Assembly: GCA_017547385.1 (NCBI GenBank)
Contig: JAFYPU010000014.1
Location: 17,615 to 81,614, forward strand
Direction: 5' to 3'
DNA from: Bacteroidaceae bacterium
GTDB taxonomy: Bacteria > Bacteroidota > Bacteroidia > Bacteroidales > Bacteroidaceae
Length of the DNA: 64,000 nucleotides
Below, in pieces: positions 24,632 through 34,900 of this stretch. Below the pieces are notes generated by a model that was not told where the DNA came from, did no database searches, and was given only the letters and a program-made list of their open reading frames with translations. The stretch's first letter is position 1. Each line of letters begins with the position of its first letter. A program made the position numbers and the translations under genes.

Positions 24632-26785
24632 TTATTCTTCGTTTTGCTTTTCGAAGTCCGCGATAAGTTTGTTTTGCAAGTCGCCGGGCACAAGTTCGTA
24701 GCTCGCAAACTTCATGATGAATGAGGCGCGGCCACCGGTGAGTGAGCTGAGCGAAGTGGAGTAAGTGCCCATTTCCTTGAGAGGCACCTTGGCCTGAAGT
24801 TTCTCATAGCCGTTTTCGCTGCTCATGCCCACAATCATACCTCTGCGTCCTTGGAGGTCGCTCATCACGTCGCCCATCTTGTCGGCGGGAACAAACACTT
24901 CAACGTCGTAGATAGGTTCGAGAATCTTCGGACCTGCTTCCTTAAATGCCTGGCTGAAGGCGTTGCGACCTGCCAGCATGAAGGAGAGTTCGTTGGAGTC
25001 AACCGGGTGCATCTTTCCGTCGTAAACGATGACGCGAACGTCGCGAGCGTAGCTTCCGGTGAGCGGTCCCTGTTCCATGCGACTCATTACGCCTTTCAGG
25101 ATGGCGGGCATGAAGCGAGCGTCAATGGCTCCGCCCACAACAGAGTTGATGAATACGAGTTTGCCACCCCATTCCAAAGGTATTTCTTCCTTACCCTTGA
25201 GGTTGATGCGGATTTCCTGATTGCCAAACTTGTAAACAGTGGGATCGGGCATGTCTTCGTAATAAGGCTCAACAATGAGGTGAACTTCACCAAACTGTCC
25301 GGCACCACCGCTCTGCTTCTTGTGGCGATAGTCAGCGCGTGCAGCCTTGGTGATTGTCTCACGATAAGGAATGCGCTGCTCATAGAACTCGATGTTGATC
25401 TTATCGATGTTTTCGAGACGCCACTTCAGGGTGCGCAGGTGGAACTCTCCTTGTCCGTGCACCAAGATTTGACGCAACTCCTTGCTTTGTTCAACTTCCC
25501 AAGTGGGATCTTCCTGACGCATGCGGTTGAGGGCCGACATCATCTTTTCGGTTTCGGCTTCGTTCACGGCACGGATGGCGCGTGTATACTTGGGGTTGGG
25601 ATATTTAATAAAGTTGAAGCGGTGGTCGCAGTCCTTGCTGTTGAGCGTGTTGCCCGTGCGCACATCTTTCAGTTTGACGGTGCAACCGATGTCGCCGGCT
25701 TGCAAACTTTCCACCTTTTCGCGGTTGGCTCCGGAACAAACAAAGATTTGTGCCATGCGCTCTTTCGAACCTCTGTCGGCATTGGTCAGATCGTCGCCTT
25801 CCTTCAGCGTTCCGCTCATCACTTTGAAGTATTGCACTTCACCGATGTGCGGTTCTACGCCGGTCTTGAAGAAATAGATAGAAGTCGGTCCGTCAACTGT
25901 CGGGGGCACTTCCACACCGCGTGTGTTGTGTACGGAGGGCATTTCGTCCACGAACGGAACCACGTTGCCGAGGAATTCCATCAAACGGCCTACACCCATG
26001 TTTTTGCCGGCGCACACGCAGAACACGGGGAAGATGCTGCGCGTAACCATACCCTTGCGGATACCTTCACGCATCTCATCTTCGGTGAGGTGTTCGGTTT
26101 CAAAGAATTTTTCCATCAAACCTTCGTCATTCTCTGCGGCAGCTTCCACCAGCACGCGGTGCATGGCTTCTGCTTTCTCCATTTCTTCGGCCGGAATGTC
26201 CTCAATGGTAGCTTCGCCACCGTCGGGGCCCCAAGTGAGCTTCTTCATCAAAATGATGTCAATCAAGCTGTTGAAATCGGGACCGGTGGTTACGGGATAC
26301 TGCACGGGAACCACTTTTGAGCCATAGATGCTCTGAAGTTCGTCCAACACCTTATCGTAGTCGCAGTTCTCACTGTCGAGTTGGTTCACCAGGAAGATGA
26401 CAGGCTTGCCCAGCTTTTCGGTGTAACGGAAGTGGTTTTGCGTTCCCACTTCAGGGCCGAACTGTCCGTTGAGCAGGAGCAGGGCGGTGTCGGTTACGTT
26501 GAGGGCTGTCATGGCTGCGCCGACAAAGTCGTCAGAACCCGGGCAGTCGATGATATTGAGCTTTTTGCCATTGCGCTCTACGTGGAATACGGTTGAGAAC
26601 ACTGAATAGCCGTAGTCTTGCTCCACGGGGAAGTAGTCCGACACGGTGTTCTTGGCCGTGATGCGTCCTCTGCGTTTGATTTGTCCGTTTTCAAAAAGCA
26701 GGGCTTCGGTCAGTGTTGTTTTACCGGAGCCGTCGTTTCCCAAGAGTGCGATGTTTTTGATTTCGCGAGAATTGTAAACTTTCAT
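24632..26785 (-). CDS. fusA2: EF-G2-like translation elongation factor paralogue
   Basis: 717 aa, EF-G-like throughout: G1 loop GNDGSGKT (16-23), G3 region IIDCPGSDDF, G4 NQLD (134-137), then domains II-V (GQGEFHLRTLKWRLE, YRHKKQSGGAGQFGEVHL in domain IV). It differs from housekeeping EF-G: the G3 motif DTPGH has become DCPGS, so the His that positions water for GTP hydrolysis is Ser84. A Bacteroides EF-G2 has been reported to support translation without GTP hydrolysis under starvation; the missing His fits that class. It is not in a str-type operon. Assignment to EF-G2 rather than a FusA2 or tetracycline-protection paralogue is by these features only. Confidence 0.85.
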   Translation of the reverse strand: MKVYNSREIKNIALLGNDGSGKTTLTEALLFENGQIKRRGRITAKNTVSDYFPVEQDYGYSVFSTVFHVERNGKKLNIIDCPGSDDFVGAAMTALNVTDTALLLLNGQFGPEVGTQNHFRYTEKLGKPVIFLVNQLDSENCDYDKVLDELQSIYGSKVVPVQYPVTTGPDFNSLIDIILMKKLTWGPDGGEATIEDIPAEEMEKAEAMHRVLVEAAAENDEGLMEKFFETEHLTEDEMREGIRKGMVTRSIFPVFCVCAGKNMGVGRLMEFLGNVVPFVDEMPSVHNTRGVEVPPTVDGPTSIYFFKTGVEPHIGEVQYFKVMSGTLKEGDDLTNADRGSKERMAQIFVCSGANREKVESLQAGDIGCTVKLKDVRTGNTLNSKDCDHRFNFIKYPNPKYTRAIRAVNEAETEKMMSALNRMRQEDPTWEVEQSKELRQILVHGQGEFHLRTLKWRLENIDKINIEFYEQRIPYRETITKAARADYRHKKQSGGAGQFGEVHLIVEPYYEDMPDPTVYKFGNQEIRINLKGKEEIPLEWGGKLVFINSVVGGAIDARFMPAILKGVMSRMEQGPLTGSYARDVRVIVYDGKMHPVDSNELSFMLAGRNAFSQAFKEAGPKILEPIYDVEVFVPADKMGDVMSDLQGRRGMIVGMSSENGYEKLQAKVPLKEMGTYSTSLSSLTGGRASFIMKFASYELVPGDLQNKLIADFEKQNEE

Positions 26786-27078
26786 AGTATTGTTTGTTTA
26801 GGTTTTTACTGTGTGATTGCACAAATCGAGGCGCAAATTAGCGAGAAAATGCATTCTGCGCAAATAGCCCGATTATGTTGTTCAGCATTCTTTTGGACGC
26901 AGTGTGTATTCTGATAGAGCCGTTGCGGAACAGAAAATGCATTGTTTGATAAAATGTAAGCCAATGGCATATTTGTGCTTACACATTGTCATATTGTTAA
27001 TTAAGCGTAAAAGAATTCGCACGCCTTGCAGACGTTTTTTGCTTGGGCGGCACATTCCGGATTAAGGCAGCGGAAAAA

Positions 27079-27141
27079 TTTGCAAAGCCTCCGAAATTTT
27101 CGCCTGTGCTTCCGGAAAATTCTGCAGTGCTTGCAAAAAAT
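27079..27141. repeat. 21-bp stem-loop array upstream of hemW
   Basis: Units begin at 27079, 27100 and 27121: TTTGCAAAGCCTCCGAAAT, TTCGCCTGTGCTTCCGGAA and TTCTGCAGTGCTTGCAAAA. Period exactly 21. Unit 3 carries AGTGCTT, the complement of the family loop AAGCACT. Confidence 0.75.
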
Positions 27142-27173
27142 GCCGTTTCCGAGGCCTTGGAGAGGGGTGGGGG

Positions 27174-27211
27174 AACAAAAAAGGAAGAAGCGCAGGCAGT
27201 GCTTCTTCCTT
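27174..27211 (-). terminator. terminator-like hairpin with no assigned gene
   Basis: Perfect 11-bp stem (AAGGAAGAAGC with GCTTCTTCCTT) followed on the minus strand by TTTTTTGTT. No minus-strand gene ends here. It could end a small minus-strand RNA, or act as a leader hairpin of hemW on the plus strand. Confidence 0.5.
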
Positions 27212-27376
27212 TGTGAGACGAATTTACGAAAAACTTTCCGGATGACCAAATGCCCCTGTTTGCAACGTTCTGACATTCTGTCGCAAAAATGCTTGTTGCG
27301 ATGGATTTTTGACAAAGTCGCTTGTGCATGCACATCGTATGTGTTAACTTCGCGCAAAATCCCCAAGCCGTTAGTT

Positions 27377-28504
27377 ATGGACATAGGTTTATATATTCAT
27401 ATTCCCTTTTGCAAAAGTCGTTGCCTATATTGTGATTTCTATTCCACCACTTGCAACGAGTCTCTCTATGATACCTATTTAAAGGCGGTGCTGCTTGAAA
27501 TCACGATGCGCCTTTGTTTAGACAGAAAAGTGCGCATCGGCACCATTTATATGGGAGGGGGCACTCCCTCTTGCCTGGGCGGAAAGCGCATAGCGGATAT
27601 GTTGGATTACATCTGCAATATGTTGGATGTGGCAGAGGGGGCTGAAATCACGGTGGAAGCCAATCCTGACGACGTTACGCCGGAACTGGTGGGCCACTTG
27701 GTAAGAGCGGGTGTCAATCGTGTGAGCTTGGGCGCACAGACCTTTGATGACCAAATGCTTGCGCTGCTCAACCGTCGCCACAGTGCTCAACAAACTCTGC
27801 AGGCCGTGCGTTGGTTGAACGAAGGCGGAATTTGGAATGTGAGCCTTGACCTGATATATGGCTTGCCGGGACAGACCTTGGCAGCCTTCGAGTATGATGT
27901 TCACGAAGTGCTCTCCACGCATGTTCCTCACGTTTCGGCTTATTCGCTCATGGTGGAAGAGGGAACGCCCTTGGCACGACGCGTGGCGCGTGGCGAACTC
28001 ACACCTGCCGACGACGATTTGAGCCGCGCCATGTTTGAACGTATGCTCGACATCCTCGAGTCCGAACATTTTGAGCAGTACGAAATTTCCAACTTCGCCC
28101 AATTCGGTCATCGCTCGCAGCACAATTCGTCCTATTGGAAAGGGGTGCCCTATGTGGGCATTGGCCCCGGAGCGCACTCCTTCGATGGTAGAAATCGTCG
28201 CTTCAATCTCCCTGATTTGCAGGCGTATTTCAAAAACCCGGCACGTCCGCCTCACGAAGTGGAAGAACTCACACCGATGGAGCGTGCCAATGAGGCAGTG
28301 ATGGTTTCGCTCCGCACAAAAGAGGGCCTTCACCTTGGTGCTTTTCAGGATGTGCACGGCTGTGCCGCGTTTCAGTATGTGATGCGCGAAGCTGAGCCCT
28401 TGTTGCAGCAAAAGCTGTTGCAACAAACGGACGGTCGTCTCTCGCTGACGCGTGAAGGCATCTTTGTGAGCGACATGGTGATGAGCAAACTCATGCAGGT
28501 GTAG
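27377..28504 (+). CDS. hemW: radical SAM protein HemW (heme chaperone family)
   Basis: 375 aa from the chosen ATG. It opens MDIGLYIHIPFCKSRCLYCDF: radical SAM cysteines C12, C16 and C19 in the HemW spacing CX3CX2C. Then GGGTPSCLGG, NPDDVTPELV, GVNRVSLGAQTFDD and WNVSLDLIYGLPGQT, all HemW/HemN blocks. HemW is now viewed as a heme chaperone rather than a coproporphyrinogen oxidase. The longer frame upstream reads low-complexity sequence through the repeat array and is unlikely to be translated. Confidence 0.93.
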   Translation: MDIGLYIHIPFCKSRCLYCDFYSTTCNESLYDTYLKAVLLEITMRLCLDRKVRIGTIYMGGGTPSCLGGKRIADMLDYICNMLDVAEGAEITVEANPDDVTPELVGHLVRAGVNRVSLGAQTFDDQMLALLNRRHSAQQTLQAVRWLNEGGIWNVSLDLIYGLPGQTLAAFEYDVHEVLSTHVPHVSAYSLMVEEGTPLARRVARGELTPADDDLSRAMFERMLDILESEHFEQYEISNFAQFGHRSQHNSSYWKGVPYVGIGPGAHSFDGRNRRFNLPDLQAYFKNPARPPHEVEELTPMERANEAVMVSLRTKEGLHLGAFQDVHGCAAFQYVMREAEPLLQQKLLQQTDGRLSLTREGIFVSDMVMSKLMQV

Positions 28505-28589
28505 GGAATTTCAGTGTGAGTATTACCACTTCAGAATATCTAATCTCTAAAAGTTGAGACGCATTCGGTGTGTCTTCAAAGTTTTTCCT

Positions 28590-28597
28590 TACTTTTG
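28590..28597 (+). promoter_or_regulatory. -7 box of the M6 protease gene
   Basis: TACTTTTG matches TAnnTTTG, about 120 nt before the start. The -33 position is poor (TTCG at 22 nt). Confidence 0.4.
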
Positions 28598-28717
28598 CAA
28601 GCCTCATCGCGTATATTATATAATGTGTGCGAACGACCATAACGGGGCATTTCATGTAGCTGCAATGCGTGAAGATGCGCCTGCATTCTTTGAGAAAAAT
28701 CAAAAATCAAAAACAAT

Positions 28718-30544
28718 ATGAAAAGAATTCTGTGTTTATTTATCCTCGTTGCAGGTCTTGTGGGACAGGCAGCATGGGCAGTCAATCCGCAACGCCGTGT
28801 GTTTGGTGTGAAACAAGCTGACGGCACCGTGGTAAACGTGAGCAAAGTCGGTAACGGCCACTTCTGTTTTCTCGTAACGGAGGACGGTGTGGCATTGGTG
28901 CGTGAAGAAGGCAGCAGCCGCCTTTGTTATGCCACCATGGTGGATGGCAAAATGTGCAGCACGGGGCAGTTGGCTCACAACGCAGAGGCACGCACAGCCG
29001 ATGAGCGCGAATTTGTGCGTACACTCAATGTGGATGTTCGTCAGGCTTATCGCACGTTGGCTGCCAACAACAAGCGTTCTTCACGTGCGGCTTCACGTAC
29101 GCTCAGTTCTGCTGATGGCTTGGGCAAATACGGACAGAAGTCCGACGGAGTGGTGCCCAGCATCGGCGAAGTGGTGATACCCGTCATCATGGTGCAGTTT
29201 CCGGACATGAAGTTCCTCGAAACAACTACCGTCGATAAGGTGAGCCGCACACGCAATGAGTCTGGCTATTCAGATGAAGTGCAGGCCGTGGGTTCGGTTC
29301 GTGATTACTACATCGCACAGAGCGACAGCCTTTTTCAGCCCACATTCGATGTGCTTGGCATCGTAACCCTCTCAAAAGGTTACGCCTACTATGGTGCGGA
29401 TGGAAGCAACGACATCGACCTGAATTGTAACAAAATGATTCAAGAAGCAGTCGACTCGATGGTGGCACGCGGTGTGGATTTCTCTCAATATGCTATCAAC
29501 GGCATTGTGCCTAATGTGAGCATCTATCATGCCGGACCCGGTGCGCACCAGTCGTATGAAGAGGGATGGGAAGACTATCTTTGGGCGCACTTCACCGACT
29601 ATTATACTTTCAAGGCCGGTGATGTGAAAATCAATTCCTATTTCGTAGGTTGCGAAGTCATGCAAGATTACACTGTTCTGAGCGGTGAATATATCGTAAC
29701 CGGTGCTTACTTTGACGGCTTTGGTGTGTTTGTTCACGAGATGAACCACGCCTTGGGTTTGCCCGATTTCTATTGCACCGACTACAGTGTGGAAAAAGGT
29801 ACACCCGACATTTGGAGCGTTATGGACTATGGCCAATATCTGGGCGACACATGGCAACCCGTTGGCTTCAATGCATACGAACGTGCCTACATGGGATGGC
29901 TTGATGTGAAGCAACTGGGCGACGAAGCGCAGCACTGCACACTTTATCCCTTCGGCTCAAAAGAAGGCCCGACTGCTTATTGCATCAAGAACCCGGCCAA
30001 CGAAAAAGAGTATTTCCTCCTGGAAAATCGCCAGCCTTCTACCTGGTATCCTGAAAATATGGGACACGGAATGCTGATAACACACGTTGATTATAACAGC
30101 ACACGTTGGTATTGGAACGACCTGAACAACGATCCCGACCACTTGCGCTTCACCGTTGTGCATGCCGATAACACTTGGGATGGTTACTATGACGGCATTC
30201 GTTGGTCGCGCTTCCAAAATGACCTCTTCCCCGGTGGGAAAAAAGTAACCTCTTTCACGGATGACACAACACCGGCCTCGGATGTGTTCACGGGTGGCAA
30301 ATTGGGCCGTCCCATTTATAACATCACCGAAACCGATGGTGTGATTACTTTCTCTTATCTTGACGCAAACGAAACAGCCATCCACAAACTCGAAGCACAA
30401 GGAGCAACTACCGCTTCTGTGTATAGCATCGATGGTCGCCTGCTTCAATCGTCTATGGAGCTTTCTGCCATTCGCCACTTGCTGCCTGCCGGTGTTTATA
30501 TTGTGAAAACAATTGCCGGAACGCAAAAGTGGAGCGTGCGATAA
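28718..30544 (+). CDS. secreted M6-family metalloprotease with type IX-like C-terminal tail
   Basis: 608 aa. Signal peptide MKRILCLFILVAGLVGQAAWA. The zinc motif HEMNHALGLPD (HExxHxxGxxD) is near residue 340, followed by the Met-turn region WSVMDYG, as in immune-inhibitor-A-type M6 peptidases. A likely propeptide covers about residues 22-140. The last 70 residues (VYSIDGRLLQS...LPAGVYIVKT...KWSVR) resemble the sorting domain used by the type IX secretion system. Probably exported to the surface or medium to degrade proteins. Monocistronic or followed at 47 bp by DUF4923. Confidence 0.88.
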   Translation: MKRILCLFILVAGLVGQAAWAVNPQRRVFGVKQADGTVVNVSKVGNGHFCFLVTEDGVALVREEGSSRLCYATMVDGKMCSTGQLAHNAEARTADEREFVRTLNVDVRQAYRTLAANNKRSSRAASRTLSSADGLGKYGQKSDGVVPSIGEVVIPVIMVQFPDMKFLETTTVDKVSRTRNESGYSDEVQAVGSVRDYYIAQSDSLFQPTFDVLGIVTLSKGYAYYGADGSNDIDLNCNKMIQEAVDSMVARGVDFSQYAINGIVPNVSIYHAGPGAHQSYEEGWEDYLWAHFTDYYTFKAGDVKINSYFVGCEVMQDYTVLSGEYIVTGAYFDGFGVFVHEMNHALGLPDFYCTDYSVEKGTPDIWSVMDYGQYLGDTWQPVGFNAYERAYMGWLDVKQLGDEAQHCTLYPFGSKEGPTAYCIKNPANEKEYFLLENRQPSTWYPENMGHGMLITHVDYNSTRWYWNDLNNDPDHLRFTVVHADNTWDGYYDGIRWSRFQNDLFPGGKKVTSFTDDTTPASDVFTGGKLGRPIYNITETDGVITFSYLDANETAIHKLEAQGATTASVYSIDGRLLQSSMELSAIRHLLPAGVYIVKTIAGTQKWSVR

Positions 30545-30591
30545 AGACAAACGAAAACCCATAAGTATCAGCAATAATCACAAATACACTT

Positions 30592-31224
30592 ATGAAAGAA
30601 ATTATATTGAAAGCAACACTTCTGATGGCCGTGGCATTGGCTCTGCCTCAAGTGTCGGCTGCGCAAAATGTTTTGGGAAATTTGTTGGGAGGCTTGACCG
30701 GAAACAGCAATACCGGCAGTGCCGTCACCAATGTGCTGGGAGCTATGGTGGGAAACAAGGAAGTTTCGCAGCAAACTCTTGTCGGAACTTGGACCTACAA
30801 TGAACCTGCCATCGCCTTCCAAAGTGAAAATATCGCCAACCAAGTGGGAGGTGCTTTGGCTGCAGCACAAGCAGAGAAAAAGCTTGGTGCGGCACTTTCG
30901 AAATATGGTGTAACAGCCGGTAAAGTGCAACTGACTTTCAACGAAGACGGCACTTACACTTGTGTCATTGGAAAGAGAAAAGTCAGTGGCAAGTATACCG
31001 TTTCCGGCAGTACGCTTTCGCTCACCAAGTTGGGTGTCAAGAGCGTAAAGACCAATGTGAAAATCACCGGTAATGAGTTACAACTCACGGCCGATGCTTC
31101 CAAATTGCTCGCATTGGTGCAGTCGTTGGGTAATGTGGCCGGTAGCAATTCATCGCTCAGCACATTGACTTCTCTGTTGAACGGTTTTGATGGTGTGAAT
31201 TTGGGACTGAAACTCACGAAATAG
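30592..31224 (+). CDS. DUF4923 family exported protein
   Basis: 210 aa with signal peptide (MKEIILKATLLMAVALALPQVSAAQ). A Gly/Asn-rich segment (NVLGNLLGGLTGNSNTG) precedes a lipocalin-like core beginning LVGTWTYNEPAIAFQSENI and ending in NGFDGVNLGLKL, the DUF4923 pattern of Bacteroidetes. Function unknown; probably periplasmic or outer-membrane associated. It is 10 bp from the next gene. Confidence 0.8.
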   Translation: MKEIILKATLLMAVALALPQVSAAQNVLGNLLGGLTGNSNTGSAVTNVLGAMVGNKEVSQQTLVGTWTYNEPAIAFQSENIANQVGGALAAAQAEKKLGAALSKYGVTAGKVQLTFNEDGTYTCVIGKRKVSGKYTVSGSTLSLTKLGVKSVKTNVKITGNELQLTADASKLLALVQSLGNVAGSNSSLSTLTSLLNGFDGVNLGLKLTK

Positions 31225-31234
31225 ACCTGCGAAA

Positions 31235-31876
31235 ATGATTACGGAACTCGAAAGACAAGCCAACAAAGATAAGTTTATCGCATATTGCCGTGAATTTATC
31301 GGTGGGCGCGAAGGATTGGAACGGCTTTTGACCTATATGGATGAAAGCGGCTTCTACACTGCTCCCAGTTCCACGAATTTCCATCTGAATGTTGAAGGCG
31401 GTTTGTGCAAACACTCGCTGAATGTCTTTGAAACGGCACGCGATATTTACACAAACATATTGGAACCCAAACGAGTGGCAGGCGAAACATCCTTTACCCA
31501 ACCCATCAATATCGAAAGCATAGCCATATCCACGCTCTTCCATGATTTATGCAAAATGCAAATGTATCAGAAAGCTGAGAAATGGAAGAAAGACGAAGCA
31601 GGTCGTTGGGTGAGTTATCCGGGCTATGAAGTGAAAGATGATTTTCCCTTCGGTCATGGCGAAAAGTCGTGTTTCATCATCGAACGCTTCATGCGGCTGA
31701 AGAAGAGTGAACTTCTGGCCATTCGTTGGCACATGTGCATGTTTGATGTGCCCGAGCAGGGCAGTGCCGGACGCTTTTCGCTCAGAGCTGCCATGGAGGC
31801 TGAACCGCTTGTCTCGCTTGTGCAAATGGCAGACCTGCTTTCCGCTAACTGTTTAGAGGTAACAACAAAATACTGA
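31235..31876 (+). CDS. HD-domain phosphohydrolase
   Basis: 213 aa. The HD metal ligands appear as CKHSLNVFE, then LFHDLCKM (the HD pair), then FGHGEKSC and IRWHMCMFD. This pattern is close to HD hydrolases related to YhaM-type exoribonucleases, but the OB-fold domain of YhaM is missing, so the substrate (nucleotide or RNA) is open. Only 10 bp after the DUF4923 gene, so likely co-transcribed. Confidence 0.8.
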   Translation: MITELERQANKDKFIAYCREFIGGREGLERLLTYMDESGFYTAPSSTNFHLNVEGGLCKHSLNVFETARDIYTNILEPKRVAGETSFTQPINIESIAISTLFHDLCKMQMYQKAEKWKKDEAGRWVSYPGYEVKDDFPFGHGEKSCFIIERFMRLKKSELLAIRWHMCMFDVPEQGSAGRFSLRAAMEAEPLVSLVQMADLLSANCLEVTTKY

Positions 31877-31894
31877 ACGCCATTTCATAAACAT

Positions 31895-31936
31895 AAAATC
31901 CCGTTTCAATGTTTAAGCATCGAAACGGGATTTTTC
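31895..31936. terminator. bidirectional terminator
   Basis: AAAATCCCGTTTC pairs perfectly with GAAACGGGATTTT; T-run on the plus strand, A-run on the left. It separates the convergent HD gene and the helicase gene. Confidence 0.85.
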
Positions 31937-31955
31937 TGTTCACACACAAGACTTT

Positions 31956-34900
31956 TTACGAAAGCCGTTTCGAGGCATCAATCAAGGCATTATAGATGGA
32001 CGAACGCCGCAGAAGTTGTTCGTTGCCCACCATAATAAATTGTTGACGGGCACGCGTGATGGCCACATTGAGTTTACGGTCCACCCATTGCCCTTCAACA
32101 AAATGAGGTTCGGAGAGCAGATTGAGCTGATAGGGCTGTGATATAGTGGTCGAGAACACCACAAATTCACGTTGGCTTCCCTGATAACATTCCACGGTAT
32201 CAATGGTGAATTTATCGGCATCCTCAATTCCCAGTGTGCGCAGTCGGTTTCTTACCAAAGCAATTTGCGCACGGAAGGGCACAATGATACCAATGTCGCA
32301 GGAGGCATTGAAATTGGATCTGTTGTTTCCGTGCAATTTCACGAGGCTTTTCACAATCAGAGCAACGGCTTCCGCTTCGGCCGCATTGCTTTTCGTGGAA
32401 TGAGATGTGGGGGTGGGCAGTGGGCAGTTGAGGAACAAAAGACGTGATTCGGACAACCAATTTTCGATGTCGCTTTCCGGAATACCGAAAGTGCTTAGCG
32501 CACCTTTCTGGTGCTCAAGTGAAAGGCTTCCCAAACGCTCTGAATAAAAATGTTTGCTCACAAAATCGCAGATGTCGGGATGCATGCGTCCCTGCCGGCT
32601 CAGCATGCCTATGCAATGAGGACTTTGTTTTACGAATATGCGGTGCAGGCGTTCGAAGAGTGAAGTGCGCAAATCGTGGATGCCGATGTCAGAAAGTGCT
32701 TCTTGTGTTTGCAAATTGGCGGAATGTTTGGGCGATTGCATCACTACGGCCGGCAGTTGTTTGTGGTCGCCGATGAGAATGAATTTCTCGATAGCGGGAG
32801 TTTGCGGATGCTGTGGGAATGTGGCACAAAACAAGGGTAGCATTTGCGGTTCCAATACTTGTGAGGCTTCGTCGATGATAGCGGCACGGAAACTGCGAAG
32901 ACGGAAAATCTCGGTGTGAGCAGAAAGGGTGAGCAACGAGCCTACGATGATGGGTGTGCCGGCTATGAGTGTTGCCACATCGTTGCGGTTGGTCATCGAG
33001 GATGCTGCGTTTTCGAGCAAGCGATGTCGGAATTTCGCTGAGCATGTCTGTTCATTTCCGATGCGTATATATGAAAATGTGGTTTCCTCTGAGAGTTTCT
33101 CAAGCATGCCGCAGATTTCGTCAACGGCACGGTGCGTATATGCCGTCAGCATCAATGCTTTCTTCTCTTGCGTGTGGGGATATTCAAGTAGGAATTCCTG
33201 CACCATCGACCGAAGGGCCACATTGGTCTTTCCTGTTCCCGGTGGTCCGACAAGCAAATAAAAATCGTTGGCTTGTTTGGCTGCCAGCACAATGGCATTC
33301 ATTGTTTCTCCATAATCGCCCCGCAGGTTCAGTGAAGCATTGTGAGTGGCTTCGCGTTGGTTCAGCCAGAGTTGCTGACGGTTTTCGGGGGCTCGCAACA
33401 GGCTGTGCAGTCCGCGGTAAGCCAATGAAAAAGTTGCGTCAGTGCTGTCTTTCTCGATGGCATAGCGTTGGTGAACGTCAAAAAGGTGCTTATTGCGTTG
33501 AGGATAGTTCAGGCGAAGTTTCAGATGCCCGGCTCCCATCTCTGCAATGGTGCCACGTGTCAGTTGAGTGGTAGCCACGGAGTCGTTGTCGGTGTTACGA
33601 CAATATAGCTGCACCATTTCGCCTTCGTTAAAGTTGGGTGTAAAGTTTTCGTAATGCTTCGGAAATGTAAAGGTCAGCCTCTCTATGCCCTTGTCGGTGC
33701 TTATGAATTCTTCTATTTGCAAGTCGTGCATAATTTCGCCGGCTTGCAACTTCGTGGCAAAAGGGGCCGTCCATGTGCGGGAGAAGCCTCGCATGGATCC
33801 TGGACGTGTGTCGGAAGTTTTAGAAAGGAATAACTCTCGTGCCAAGAAACTGCAGAAAGTTTTGAAATAGGCCGCAAGATGTGGAGAAGCCTGCATGTTG
33901 TGCAAAGGTGCGATGAGGACTTGCAGTTGTGGCTTAAGGTAATCATCAAAAAAACGTCCCTGCATTCGATGGATGTTGAGCGCATCAATGCTGATGGCAG
34001 GCAGTATTTCTTCCCAGCGTTCTTGACGCATCAAACTTTGGTGACGGATAATCTCATTGCGCAAAATGAGTATTTCCCGCATGGCTTGCGCTGAGGTGCG
34101 TTGGTCGAACAATTTTCCGTGAGCACTGTAAAACAAGAAAGAACGCACGGTGTCGCGTGGCTGTCCCAAGCAAAAATGTATCATCTCCTTATAAAGCGAC
34201 ATTTGCAGCACATGCTCGATTTTTGGACTATTGCCAAAATTGTCTGCCTTGCCACTCTTGAGCTCAAGCACGCGCTGATGGTCCGTGGTCATCACATCAA
34301 AGCGGCCTCTCAACCCCAGAGCCGGACAAATAAAAGCCGGTTCGAGCACCACTTTCTGCTTGTCGATATCCACCTCCGGGCTTGCAAAAGTTGTTTGCAC
34401 GGTGTGGCGAATGTTGTGGAAGTGATTTTCTGCTTTGTCAAAATACTCACGAGTGATGGGCGTGTCGCATCCCAGATAACTGAGCATGGATTGATGAAAA
34501 TCCTGGCGGATGGAACGAAGAAACAATTGCTTTTCATCCGCTTCTGAAAGGGCAGCCTCGCTTTCGTGAAGGCAATCATCCATAAATCGGTTGGCTGCAT
34601 TACCGAGTAGGATGGGTTGTGTGATTTCTTTCGGTGCAAGTTGCGAAAGCCAATAGTGCAGGGCGTGTGCTCCATACGGCTTGACGCAAGCGCAGAGTGT
34701 GCTCACATCGATAAGGAAGTCTGGTTCGAGAATAACGATGCGTGCTTCCCAATGTTCTCCCTTGCGGCGCAAACCGATGAGTGAAGCTTGCATACCTTCT
34801 TCGGCTTGTTCGGCCAATTCGGGTTGTGTTTCTATATATATTATTAAATGTGTGCCGTCGCCTCTTGATGGGATGACGGTCAATCGGTCGGCATTTACTC

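Larger units (their letters stand above)
26786..27376. other. 591-bp gap between divergent EF-G2-like and hemW genes
   Basis: Contains two copies of AGAAAATGCATT (26844-26855 and 26932-26943), a 21-bp stem-loop array (27079-27141) and a minus-strand terminator-like hairpin (27174-27211). A plus-strand frame runs through from 27026, but its residues do not look like HemW before 27377. I find no perfect promoter for either neighbour here; the best candidate towards hemW is TAACTTCG at 27345-27352. Confidence 0.55.

Noticed and set aside
24851-26320. 489-codon plus-strand frame
   Set aside because: Antisense to the EF-G2-like gene, with the composition expected of a complement strand.
27026-27376. 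N-terminal extension of hemW
   Set aside because: The frame is open, but it runs through the 21-bp repeat array and a hairpin, and HemW similarity begins exactly at the Met at 27377.
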